From Chryseobacterium gleum (GTDB lineage Bacteria > Bacteroidota > Bacteroidia > Flavobacteriales_D > Crocinitomicaceae): a DNA stretch of 64,000 nt. Positions 26,247 to 33,954 of this stretch are shown piece after piece. The notes beneath the pieces are model-generated. The model was not told where the DNA came from. It ran no database searches and worked only from the letters and a program-made list of their open reading frames with translations. Position numbers and translations under genes: made by a program. The first letter of the stretch is position 1. The number at the start of each line of letters is the position of its first letter. The DNA lies in assembly GCA_945897565.1 (NCBI GenBank), contig CAMDFN010000004.1:1-64000 (forward strand). Reading direction: 5' to 3'.

Positions 26247-27614
26247 ATGAAACAATTGTTACCAATTTTAATGCTCGCACTCAGCTTTTTGAGCTTCAAC
26301 AACGCGCGTGCACAATTTGTCGTGAACGTCATTACTGTCGACTGCAGTGGCCCCGGAGTATGCGACGGCTACGCCATGATCGACTCTTCAAACACCATGA
26401 ATTTCACCTCTGTGCTTTGGTACATGAACGGTTCCCTCATTCAAAATGGTGGCAATGCCATTTATAACCTTTGCGCAGGCACTTATACTGTCAATGCCAT
26501 GGGCGGCGGGCTTACCCTTACTTCGCCATTTACTATCGGCACTGGCACACCAAATCCTTGTGCTAACTTCGGTGTTAACCTGGTATCCACACCAACAAGT
26601 ATTCAAACTGCCTGTGACGGCTCCATTTCAGCGCTTGTATATGGGGGTTCTGCTCCGTATAGCTATGCTTGGAACATGGGTGGTGGCATGACCACTTCAA
26701 TCCTATCAAACCTCTGTGTTGGAACTTATTCAGTAACCGTAACAGATGCCACAGGCTGCAATTGGTCAGGCGCAGCAAGTGTTTTTTACGACTCCACAAA
26801 CACCAACCCTTGTGCAGGTTTTTTTCCTGCAGTAACAGTTACCGATTGCAGTGCTCCAGGCGCTTGTGACGGAGCTATAGATATCTCTTGTGCCACATGT
26901 GCTCCTTTTACCGTATTGTGGAGTCAAGGTTCAATAACATACGGCATCAATAACTTGTGTGAAGGTTATTACGATGCGGTTGTAACAGATATCAATGGTT
27001 GTTCATTCAGTACTTCACAGTTTGTAGGTTATAACAGTAGCGGCAACATCGACAGCATCAATGTAGTTGGTACACTTGCTACGGGCGGTAACATCACCGG
27101 CACGCTCATGTCTAACTGGATCTACAATTGCGACATCGACATGTCTATGCTCGATACCGCTTATATGGTTTCAGCTACATTTGGCAACAACCCAGCCAAC
27201 CAAGACAGCTTATACACTGTTTGGTACTTGGCAGACACAACCGGTGCATTTACGTACATCAACTGTGCATTTTATGCGCCTTTTGCTGTAGGCACATACA
27301 ATTTAGTACTTCAAGTATACTGCCCCATCAAATCAACACCGATCTACTACAACATCATTACTCAATTTGATGTACTAAGTGCCGGCATTGGTTCTAACGC
27401 TCCTTTAGCACTTTCACTTTCACCTAACCCAGTTCAAGATATACTTTCCATTCAAGGGCTGCAAAGTGGCACTTACGCTATCTACAACCAAGCTGGGCAA
27501 GTACTCCAAGCTGGTGCTTTCAATACACAGATCAATGTACGCAACCTAGCCAACGGCAGCTACTTTGTTCAGATCAACGGGCAAATACTTCCGTTTATCA
27601 AAATGCATCAATAA
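26247..27614 (+). CDS. T9SS type A cargo protein with cysteine-rich SprB-like repeats
   Basis: 455 residues from ATG 26247; an in-frame TTG at 26223 is less likely because MKQLLPILMLALSFLSF starts a clean signal peptide. The mature part has at least three repeats containing CDG and NLC.G.Y.V.VTD.NGC elements (for example SNLCVGTYSVTVTDATGC and NNLCEGYYDAVVTDINGC), a pattern seen in SprB-type adhesin repeats. The end, LSLSPNPVQDILSIQGLQSG through SYFVQINGQ, is a type A T9SS sorting domain. Likely surface-exposed or released; function unknown. A strong terminator follows. Confidence 0.87.
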   Translation: MKQLLPILMLALSFLSFNNARAQFVVNVITVDCSGPGVCDGYAMIDSSNTMNFTSVLWYMNGSLIQNGGNAIYNLCAGTYTVNAMGGGLTLTSPFTIGTGTPNPCANFGVNLVSTPTSIQTACDGSISALVYGGSAPYSYAWNMGGGMTTSILSNLCVGTYSVTVTDATGCNWSGAASVFYDSTNTNPCAGFFPAVTVTDCSAPGACDGAIDISCATCAPFTVLWSQGSITYGINNLCEGYYDAVVTDINGCSFSTSQFVGYNSSGNIDSINVVGTLATGGNITGTLMSNWIYNCDIDMSMLDTAYMVSATFGNNPANQDSLYTVWYLADTTGAFTYINCAFYAPFAVGTYNLVLQVYCPIKSTPIYYNIITQFDVLSAGIGSNAPLALSLSPNPVQDILSIQGLQSGTYAIYNQAGQVLQAGAFNTQINVRNLANGSYFVQINGQILPFIKMHQ

Positions 27615-27644
27615 GCGTTCAGCAACTAGAAACGCTCTCCAATG

Positions 27645-27675
27645 AAAAGGGCCCGCTGCGCGGGCCCTTTTTTTA
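27645..27675. terminator. Bidirectional intrinsic terminator between convergent genes
   Basis: Perfect 12-bp stem AAAAGGGCCCGC/GCGGGCCCTTTT with loop TGC, followed by a T run. It serves the plus-strand T9SS gene, and its A-rich left arm gives a short U run for the minus-strand vWD gene only if transcription passes through it. Confidence 0.92.
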
Positions 27676-27719
27676 TTTTAGCAGTATTTTGAAAGATGAC
27701 TTTTCTGATATTTTTAGAG

Positions 27720-29333
27720 CTATCCTTTTCCTGATTTAATTGCTGGTACAGATGGCTTTGGCGTACTTGGTGCGGGTGCTGATGGCCTTGGTGCAACTGG
27801 TGTTGAAGGTCTTGGGGAAACAGGTGTGCTCGGCTTGGAAATAGACGGGCTTGCTGGTTTAGGTTCTCTAGGCAGCATTGGTTCATTTGAACCGCCGCGA
27901 TTGATCACCGGGCTAGTAGCCTCAGTTGGTTTAGCTATAGAATTTTCTTTGCTTTCAGAGTTGGGTTTATCTACTGTTGTATTTGGCTTACCTATTGTTT
28001 GAGGTCTATTCGGTGGATATTTTCCTTCCGCAAAAGTATGCGCATTGTTATTGAGTGCCGGACGCTCCACTTTATTGAGCACTGTACCTATCGGATTAGG
28101 AACATTAGGCGTTGGCGGCACATTGGGTGCAATGTTGAGGTAGCCTTGGTCAAAAATACAACCGCCCATTTCGTCGGACGGCACACCCATTTGTGCACAA
28201 CGCTGGCGCGCTTGTTCACGGCTTTGGGCATTCATTTGAGCGATGTTCATGTGTACCCTTGGAAAGGTTCTGTCCGTAAAATAGGCTGTTGTGGTACCTG
28301 GTCGATAGTCGAACAATGTAGTGTTGTCGGTAACGCGCCAGTCTTCGGCGAAGTTTTTGGCCAAATACGCTTGGAATTCTTGTTCGGCAAAACTGTTCAC
28401 TTGTGACGCTTCTCTGGCATCAAATGCATAGGCTGATGCAACAGAAAGCGCGGCAATATTATTTGGGCGCGGCATATTGGTACGGCTATTGAAGTCGTCG
28501 TCGGAAAAACCGTTGTTGTTGCCAAGCAGCCCTTCGTATTGGTTGCGGTCACAATCAAAAATACCAACTGTTACATTGACAAAACCGCGCGTTCCCGAAG
28601 ACCTTACATCAATAACTGTTGTTTCGCCAGTTGGCCAAGCGATGGTGTAGTTGCGGCCGTCTAAGCGAATCACTCCGCCGTGAGGCAGGTAATAACTTCT
28701 GCCTTGTAATTGGATGGGCTGGCCATTGAGGCGCAATGGCGTTTGTTGGATATCGTCTGGTTTGTCGGCTGCATAAAAGCAGAGGCGATCGCCGGCGATA
28801 TTCATGGCTACAGCTGCATTCAAGGAGAAGTTTTCGTCTTGTGCACGCTGGCGTGTTTGCACTTCAAACATCCCGTTGGTATTTTTAGACAAAACAAATT
28901 CGCCAACTGTTTGGAAAGAATAAGTAGCTCTGTCATAAGATTTTAGGTGCGGATCTCCGTAAGAACGGCCAGAGGTGCGGCTGCAAAAGCTGTGCTCTAG
29001 TAGCGCTGCAAAAACGCCATAGTCTGTATTTGGATTGCTGCTTGAGCCGGCTACGCGTTGGTTTTCAAGCACCATTTGACGGAGGTCTTGACGCTCGCTA
29101 GCTGGCATTATACTGAGCAGCTCATAAGGTGTGAAATCTTCGGGAAAAGTGCGGTCTGGAATGGCTTGTTTGAGGGCGAGCGCTTGAACGGCTGCGGCTA
29201 ACCAAGCGCCACGGATGTCGTCCCAGCGTTCGAGGTGCTCTTTGATGGGCGCAAAAGCTGCACTTGGCGCTTGTGCAAAATATGTATTACAAAGGAGGCA
29301 ACAGCCTACAAAGAGAAGTAGAGATTTTTTCAT
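27720..29333 (-). CDS. Secreted von Willebrand factor type D (vWD) domain protein with proline-rich tail
   Basis: 537 residues with signal peptide MKKSLLLFVGCCLLCNTYFAQ. After a helical segment (25-115) comes a vWD domain (about 124-300): SYGDPHLKSYDRATYSFQTV, GEFVLSK, FEVQTRQR, and YEGLLGNNNGFSDDDF. Near residue 385 RQRCAQMG and GGCIFDQGYL resemble the cysteine tail that follows vWD domains in other bacterial secreted proteins. Residues about 410-537 are low complexity, ending in proline/serine repeats (STPVSPRPSTPVAPRPS). No T9SS sorting domain is seen. Function unknown; adhesion or envelope association is inference. Confidence 0.85.
   Translation of the reverse strand: MKKSLLLFVGCCLLCNTYFAQAPSAAFAPIKEHLERWDDIRGAWLAAAVQALALKQAIPDRTFPEDFTPYELLSIMPASERQDLRQMVLENQRVAGSSSNPNTDYGVFAALLEHSFCSRTSGRSYGDPHLKSYDRATYSFQTVGEFVLSKNTNGMFEVQTRQRAQDENFSLNAAVAMNIAGDRLCFYAADKPDDIQQTPLRLNGQPIQLQGRSYYLPHGGVIRLDGRNYTIAWPTGETTVIDVRSSGTRGFVNVTVGIFDCDRNQYEGLLGNNNGFSDDDFNSRTNMPRPNNIAALSVASAYAFDAREASQVNSFAEQEFQAYLAKNFAEDWRVTDNTTLFDYRPGTTTAYFTDRTFPRVHMNIAQMNAQSREQARQRCAQMGVPSDEMGGCIFDQGYLNIAPNVPPTPNVPNPIGTVLNKVERPALNNNAHTFAEGKYPPNRPQTIGKPNTTVDKPNSESKENSIAKPTEATSPVINRGGSNEPMLPREPKPASPSISKPSTPVSPRPSTPVAPRPSAPAPSTPKPSVPAIKSGKG
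27735..27851 (-). repeat. Proline/serine short-period repeat in the vWD protein
   Basis: Coding repeat of the form (S/K)PSTPVxPRP and APSTPKPSVP in the last 40 residues. Such Pro-rich stretches often span cell-wall or surface layers as stiff linkers; that role is inference. Confidence 0.7.
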
Positions 29334-29373
29334 AGTAGATGATTTTCTGAAGGGCGACTTGCAAGTTTCGGGC

Positions 29374-29381
29374 CAAAATTA
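29374..29381 (-). promoter_or_regulatory. -7 box of the vWD gene
   Basis: Minus-strand TAATTTTG, 40 bases upstream of the vWD ATG, overlapping the last codon of the preceding response regulator gene. Confidence 0.4.
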
Positions 29382-30050
29382 TTCGTTGAACTTATAGCCT
29401 ATGCCTTTGATTGTGGAAATGTAGTGATTTCCGATTTTTTCACGGATTTTACGGATGTGTACATCTATGGTGCGGTCGCCGACGATGATTTCAGTGCCCC
29501 ATACCTTTTCTAAAATTTGCTCGCGTTTAAAAACAAAATTGGGGCGTGAAACTAAAAGAGCCAGTAATTCAAATTCTTTGCGCGGAAGTTGCAGCTCTTG
29601 ACCGTCTTTTTCGAGGATGTATTTCTCGCGGTTGATGTGGAAACTCGGGTTAGGCTCCGCAACGGGTTTGTTTTGCTGGCTGCGGCGCAACATGGCTTTT
29701 ATGCGCGAGAGCAACACTTTTGTTTTGATGGGTTTGGCGATGTAGTCGTCGGCACCTGCATCTAGCCCTGCAATTTGGCTGTAGTCTTCGTTTCGGGCGG
29801 TGAGAAAGCAAATGAGGATGTCTTGGTATTGTGCATCGGCTTTGATGCGTTCGCAGACTTCTATGCCATCGAGCACGGGCATCATGACATCTAATAAAAT
29901 GAGGGTGGGCTTTTGTTGTTGAATGAACTCCATGCAAGCATTGCCGTCTGCAACAGCATCTACTTGATAACCTTCTTTTTGTAAGTTGTATTGAAGCAGT
30001 ACGCGGATATCTTCTTCGTCGTCTACAATAAGAATATGAATAGGGCTCAT
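29379..30050 (-). CDS. OmpR/PhoB-family response regulator
   Basis: 223 residues. Receiver domain 1-120 with acidic pair in ILIVDDEED, phosphoacceptor D54 in LILLDVMMP, T in FLTARNE and K in YIAKPIK. C-terminal winged-helix DNA-binding domain (about 130-223) with LPRKEFELLALLVSRPN and VDVHIRKIREKIG-like spacing (TIDVHIRKIREKIG). No histidine kinase gene is adjacent, so it is an orphan here. It is divergent from a second regulator 182 bases away. Confidence 0.95.
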   Translation of the reverse strand: MSPIHILIVDDEEDIRVLLQYNLQKEGYQVDAVADGNACMEFIQQQKPTLILLDVMMPVLDGIEVCERIKADAQYQDILICFLTARNEDYSQIAGLDAGADDYIAKPIKTKVLLSRIKAMLRRSQQNKPVAEPNPSFHINREKYILEKDGQELQLPRKEFELLALLVSRPNFVFKREQILEKVWGTEIIVGDRTIDVHIRKIREKIGNHYISTIKGIGYKFNE

Positions 30051-30149
30051 TTAGTAAAGTTAGGTATTCTATAATTGACAATATGTTACCCTAAATTATT
30101 TTTATGAAAAATTTAACAAACCGGCGTAACCTTATGTTAAAAAACCGCT

Positions 30150-30157
30150 TAACTTTG
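30150..30157 (+). promoter_or_regulatory. -7 box of the plus-strand response regulator gene
   Basis: TAACTTTG, leaving an untranslated leader of about 70 bases. The rest of the 182-base divergent region (30051-30232) shows no gene; it must hold control sites for both regulators, but no repeat operator could be defined. Confidence 0.5.
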
Positions 30158-30232
30158 CAGGACTAGTAGTAGGTTTAGGTTAAATAGTCAGGAGCTTTGG
30201 TTTACCAAGGCTCTTGGCTTTTATAGACGCTC

Positions 30233-30922
30233 ATGAAAATCAAAATCCTCATGGTAGAAGACGATATCAGCCTCGGTATCGTTGTTTCAGATCAGCTCAG
30301 AGCCGATGGCTATGCCGTTACCCTCTGCGAAAATGGTGCTGAAGCCTTACGGCGCTTTCAAGAAGAGCCCTATCATCTCTGTATTTTTGATGTGATGCTG
30401 CCTGTCAAAGACGGTTTTACCCTCGCAAGAGACATCCGCAAGCAAAACACCGAAATTCCGATCCTATTTTTATCTGCACGCAGCCGCACCGAAGACAAAA
30501 TAGAAGGCTTTAATGCCGGAGCCGACGACTACCTCACCAAGCCGTTTAGTGCCGAAGAATTACAGCTTCGTGTCAAGGCCTTGCTCAAAAGAGTCAAATT
30601 ACAACCCGATACACCCGAAGTTAAAGTCGTCAAAATTGGGCTCTATACATTTGACACAGAAAATTTCACCTTACAATCGCCAAGTCAGTTGCTCACCTTA
30701 ACCAAGAAGGAAGCCATGATTTTACGGACCCTCTACAAATTCAAAAACCAACTCATCCCAAGAGACGTCATCCTCAATTCCGTTTGGGGCCAAGACGACT
30801 ACTTTGTGGGGCGCAGCTTAGATGTATTTATCACCAAATTGCGCAAATACCTCAAAGAAGACTCCAGCATACAAATCAATAATGTGCATGGTGTCGGTTT
30901 CAAGTTCGAGTGTCAAGAATGA
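30233..30922 (+). CDS. OmpR-family response regulator (RprY-like)
   Basis: 229 residues. Receiver domain with ILMVEDDISLG, D53 in LCIFDVMLP, S in FLSARSRTE and K in YLTKPFS; C-terminal winged helix from about 125 (LTLTKKEAMILRTLYKFKNQ, RSLDVFITKLRKYLKED, NVHGVGFKFE). It resembles RprY-type regulators of Bacteroidota. Again no sensor kinase is next to it. Its stop overlaps the tsaB start (ATGA), so tsaB is co-transcribed with it. Confidence 0.94.
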   Translation: MKIKILMVEDDISLGIVVSDQLRADGYAVTLCENGAEALRRFQEEPYHLCIFDVMLPVKDGFTLARDIRKQNTEIPILFLSARSRTEDKIEGFNAGADDYLTKPFSAEELQLRVKALLKRVKLQPDTPEVKVVKIGLYTFDTENFTLQSPSQLLTLTKKEAMILRTLYKFKNQLIPRDVILNSVWGQDDYFVGRSLDVFITKLRKYLKEDSSIQINNVHGVGFKFECQE

Positions 30923-31587
30923 GCGCCCTCATTCTTCATTTAGAAACCAGCACAAAAATCTGCAGTGTCGCTATTTCAGAAAACGGTGTGTTGCTTGCCT
31001 ATCAAGATCAAACCGGAGACGGCTACATCCACGGAGAAGCCCTCACCTTAATGATTCAAGAATTACTTCGCCAGACAAATTTCAAACTTCAAGACCTAAC
31101 AGCAATCAGTTATAGTTCGGGGCCAGGTTCTTATACCGGTTTGCGCATTGGTCTTTCCACTGCTAAAGGCCTTTGTTTTGCGTTGCAAATTCCACTACTC
31201 GCCATTCCTACCCACCAAATTCTATTTCAAATTGCCAAAGCATATGGTTTAACGGCTGGCGCTCATGTTTTTGCTTTACTCGATGCACGCAGAACAGAAG
31301 TGTATTTACAAGCATTCGATGCACAAGGCAATTGCGTGCAACAACTTCAGTGCGCCCTGCTTGAAAACACGACCACCACAGATTTCACACCAATTATTGT
31401 CGTTGGCGATGCCCATCAGAAAGCAAAAACCTTTTGGACCGACCCCTCCATTCAATGGATAGACCAACCACTTTGCGCAAAATTTCAGGCACAAATTGCT
31501 TCTCAAGCATTTACAGCACAAGATTTTGAAAACCTGGCATATTGCAGCCCCATTTATTTGAAGGGAGCCAATGGCGTGCTACTTTGA
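30919..31587 (+). CDS. tsaB: tRNA threonylcarbamoyladenosine biosynthesis protein TsaB
   Basis: 222 residues from ATG 30919. TsaB pairs with TsaD and TsaE to make t6A37 in ANN-decoding tRNAs. Family marks: ILHLETSTKICSVAIS, the HGEALTLMIQELL segment, and the signature SSGPGSYTGLRIGLSTAKGL. Length is normal for TsaB. The 3' end overlaps the M23 peptidase gene on the other strand by 34 bases. Confidence 0.94.
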   Translation: MSALILHLETSTKICSVAISENGVLLAYQDQTGDGYIHGEALTLMIQELLRQTNFKLQDLTAISYSSGPGSYTGLRIGLSTAKGLCFALQIPLLAIPTHQILFQIAKAYGLTAGAHVFALLDARRTEVYLQAFDAQGNCVQQLQCALLENTTTTDFTPIIVVGDAHQKAKTFWTDPSIQWIDQPLCAKFQAQIASQAFTAQDFENLAYCSPIYLKGANGVLL

Positions 31588-33212
31588 AGCACACGCGCAT
31601 TGCCAGCAGCATCTGTAACCCTAATTTCTAGAACTGTTCCAGCTACAAAAGGGACTTGAAATTGAGCCTTTACAAGCTTATTTTTGGCATCGTAATACGC
31701 CGGAACCCACTTGCCGTTTTGCCAACAAGAATAAGAAGCAACGCCTGTGAAATCATCTTTGACAAGCCAGGCCCAGGCGCCATTATTGAGGGTGTCTAGT
31801 TTGTTGTTGCTTTGATTTTGAATAGTGGGCGCTATTTCATCTTTTTGAAGTCCAAAAGTCCCGAGTGTTTTGGAAGATGACATCAACTTCCCGTTAGCAA
31901 ATGTTGTTGCAAGCGCAGCGCCATTCATCGTGATAAAGTAACGGTGTGCATTGAGGGTGTCCTTCAGTTGGCAACTCAGCGCTATAGGCTTTGCAAGTAG
32001 CAATTGGTTGGAGGCAATTCTTTTTGCAGCTAAATCGAGACTTTTGCGCACGGGTTCAAAAAAGGTAAAGGAATCGATCTGAAGCTGCCATGGCCCTACT
32101 TCATAGAAATACGCTTCGGTCGGGAGCCAATGCGTCTGTTTTGTATAAGTGATTTTGGCAACTTCCTTCTGAACGAGATAATACACCCAAAGCTGATGCT
32201 GACTTTCATTGCCATTGACATCGCGCAACATGATAGAAAACTGAAGGCTGTCCTGCGCATTCATATCGAATGTACCCGTCCCTTCATAAGGGTAAATGGT
32301 GAGCGGATTGTAACGCGTCTTGAATAGTTTCTGAAACTTCCTCTTACTCAGTTGAGCATAAGCATGATCGTGATGGGTGTTGATATAGCGCGCGTCTGCG
32401 AAATCAATTTCGTCGAGCTCAAACGCAAAATGGCCACTATTTTCTGTCCAAACTTCAGCGCTAAACAAACCCAGCGTTCTTCCGGCTTTGGTAAAATAAT
32501 CATCTACTTGCAGCGCCAAGCCGATGCGGTCGCCCTCTCTTAAAAAACCAGCAGTTAAAATTGCTTTGTGCTGCAATTGACCGAGCGCTACCATTACACT
32601 TTTTGACGGGACTTCATACCCATTTGGATCGATGGCGTAAATGCGGATGCCACCAAGAATAGGTGGCCCTGTGTCGCTCACATGAAAACCGTGTAAAAGC
32701 GGATTGAGGGCATGCTCAGACCTGGTGTCGCGGAGTTCAAAATGCAAATGCGGCCCAGTAGATCCACCTGTATTGCCAGAATACGCGATCAATTCACCTT
32801 TCTTCACCATGATTTTATTTGCTGGCAAGATAAGATCCAGCTCATTTTGCTGTATTGCTTTGGAGGTATCCAGATAAAAATCTTGAATAGAAGGCGCGTA
32901 TTTATTGCAGTGCGCGTAAACAGAAGTGTAGCCGTTCGGATGATCGATGTAAAGTACCCAGCCGTAACCCACGGACGATACTTTCAAGCGGGAAACATAG
33001 CCATCTGCTATGGCAAAAATGGGTAAATTGACTTGGCCTGCGGTTCGGATATCAATACCCATATGGAAATGATTGGGCCGTAAATCTCCAAAACCTGCGC
33101 TGAGCTCGACGGGAGAGGCCATAGGAAGTGTCCATGTGGTGTCACAATTTAAGATTTGTGCCGAACCCAAATGACAAAAAAACAACGCGTAACAAAGGAT
33201 GTACTTGAGCAT
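31554..33212 (-). CDS. M23-family metallopeptidase, periplasmic
   Basis: 552 residues from ATG 33212; a longer frame from 33293 adds 27 residues ahead of the signal peptide MLKYILCYALFFCHLGSAQ and is rejected because a -7 box lies between them. Residues about 35-180 form the LytM/M23 fold with zinc ligands in HFHMGIDIR and GPHLHFELR, plus GYGWVLYIDHPNGY and YSGNTGGSTG. The 370-residue C-terminal part is beta-rich and of unknown function. Such enzymes cut peptidoglycan cross-bridges or act as envelope factors. It ends inside tsaB on the opposite strand. Confidence 0.92.
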   Translation of the reverse strand: MLKYILCYALFFCHLGSAQILNCDTTWTLPMASPVELSAGFGDLRPNHFHMGIDIRTAGQVNLPIFAIADGYVSRLKVSSVGYGWVLYIDHPNGYTSVYAHCNKYAPSIQDFYLDTSKAIQQNELDLILPANKIMVKKGELIAYSGNTGGSTGPHLHFELRDTRSEHALNPLLHGFHVSDTGPPILGGIRIYAIDPNGYEVPSKSVMVALGQLQHKAILTAGFLREGDRIGLALQVDDYFTKAGRTLGLFSAEVWTENSGHFAFELDEIDFADARYINTHHDHAYAQLSKRKFQKLFKTRYNPLTIYPYEGTGTFDMNAQDSLQFSIMLRDVNGNESQHQLWVYYLVQKEVAKITYTKQTHWLPTEAYFYEVGPWQLQIDSFTFFEPVRKSLDLAAKRIASNQLLLAKPIALSCQLKDTLNAHRYFITMNGAALATTFANGKLMSSSKTLGTFGLQKDEIAPTIQNQSNNKLDTLNNGAWAWLVKDDFTGVASYSCWQNGKWVPAYYDAKNKLVKAQFQVPFVAGTVLEIRVTDAAGNARVLQSSTPLAPFK

Positions 33213-33215
33213 CTT

Positions 33216-33223
33216 CAAAACTA
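33216..33223 (-). promoter_or_regulatory. -7 box of the M23 peptidase gene, close to the start codon
   Basis: Minus-strand TAGTTTTG followed by AAG and the ATG. The three-base gap supports the start at 33212 and a leaderless mRNA. Confidence 0.5.
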
Positions 33224-33252
33224 CTAAAGAAAAAATAGAAAAACCTTCCTGA

Positions 33253-33297
33253 TTTTTGCAGGATGTAAACGAATGCTTGTTAACTTTGTACAAAGTC
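33253..33297 (+). promoter_or_regulatory. Promoter of the coiled-coil/zapA operon with a 14-bp palindrome
   Basis: TTTTTG (33253-33258), 22 bases, TAACTTTG (33281-33288), 19 bases to the ATG. The box overlaps a perfect palindrome ACTTTGTACAAAGT (33284-33297), which may be an operator. Confidence 0.55.
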
Positions 33298-33307
33298 GAC
33301 GCTTAAC

Positions 33308-33622
33308 ATGACTGAGAACCTCAATACGCTCATAGAAGATATCCGCTCCCGCAGCTTGCACATTGCAGCTGAACTGAAAACCGAACGTGCTCAGCACGAA
33401 GGTCTTCAAGGTGAACTGCGCCGTATCCAAGAGCTTTATCAAGCAGAACACGCCCAAGTAAAGCAACTAGAAGCCACTATTGAAGCACTCAATGTATCAT
33501 TGGCGGCGGCCCAAAACAAAGTCGTAGAGGTTCCTGTTGCAACAAGCAGTCGCAACGCAGTGGAAATCGACGCACTTGTGAAAGAAATTGAATTCTGTAT
33601 AGATAAGCTCAAGCAAGCCTAA
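33308..33622 (+). CDS. Small coiled-coil protein preceding zapA
   Basis: 104 residues, almost entirely helical with heptad-like spacing of hydrophobic residues (LNTLIEDIRSRSLHIAAELK, LQGELRRIQELYQAEHAQVK). No signal peptide, so cytoplasmic. No sequence family recognised. Its stop is immediately followed by the zapA ATG. By analogy with ZapB, a coiled-coil ZapA partner in enterobacteria, a divisome role is a reasonable hypothesis, but there is no direct evidence. Confidence 0.8.
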   Translation: MTENLNTLIEDIRSRSLHIAAELKTERAQHEGLQGELRRIQELYQAEHAQVKQLEATIEALNVSLAAAQNKVVEVPVATSSRNAVEIDALVKEIEFCIDKLKQA

Positions 33623-33913
33623 ATGAGTAAAGTAGCTCTTAAAATCAATATCGCTGGTCGCAGTTACCCGTTAAATGTACCAGAAGCTGAGGCACAAGCC
33701 GTTACAGCTGCAGCTGCCGAAATCAATAAAGCCATTGATTTGCTACGCAAAAACTATGCAGTTAACGATAACCAAGATTTATTGGCAATGACGGCCCTAC
33801 AATTGCTTACCAAAGCAAAAGCCGAAGCAAAACCAACTGTAATAGAGCCCAACTATGCCGATATCGAAGCGGCACTTGAAGCCCTCAGACAAGACTTGAG
33901 CAACGTTCAATAA
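33623..33913 (+). CDS. zapA: Cell division protein ZapA
   Basis: 96 residues. ZapA binds and bundles FtsZ at the division ring. The N-terminal beta-part [20 protein letters not shown] and the helix starting [16 protein letters not shown] through [14 protein letters not shown] match the family; length is usual (about 95-110). It lies directly behind the coiled-coil gene and 41 bases before rny. Confidence 0.9.
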   Translation: MSKVALKINIAGRSYPLNVPEAEAQAVTAAAAEINKAIDLLRKNYAVNDNQDLLAMTALQLLTKAKAEAKPTVIEPNYADIEAALEALRQDLSNVQ

Positions 33914-33954
33914 TTTTTCAGTGCCCACCTCTTCCGACTACAAATGTCAGTAGA

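Noticed and set aside
33213-33293. N-terminal extension of the M23 peptidase
   Set aside because: It would put 27 residues ahead of the signal peptide and would place the -7 box inside the coding region.
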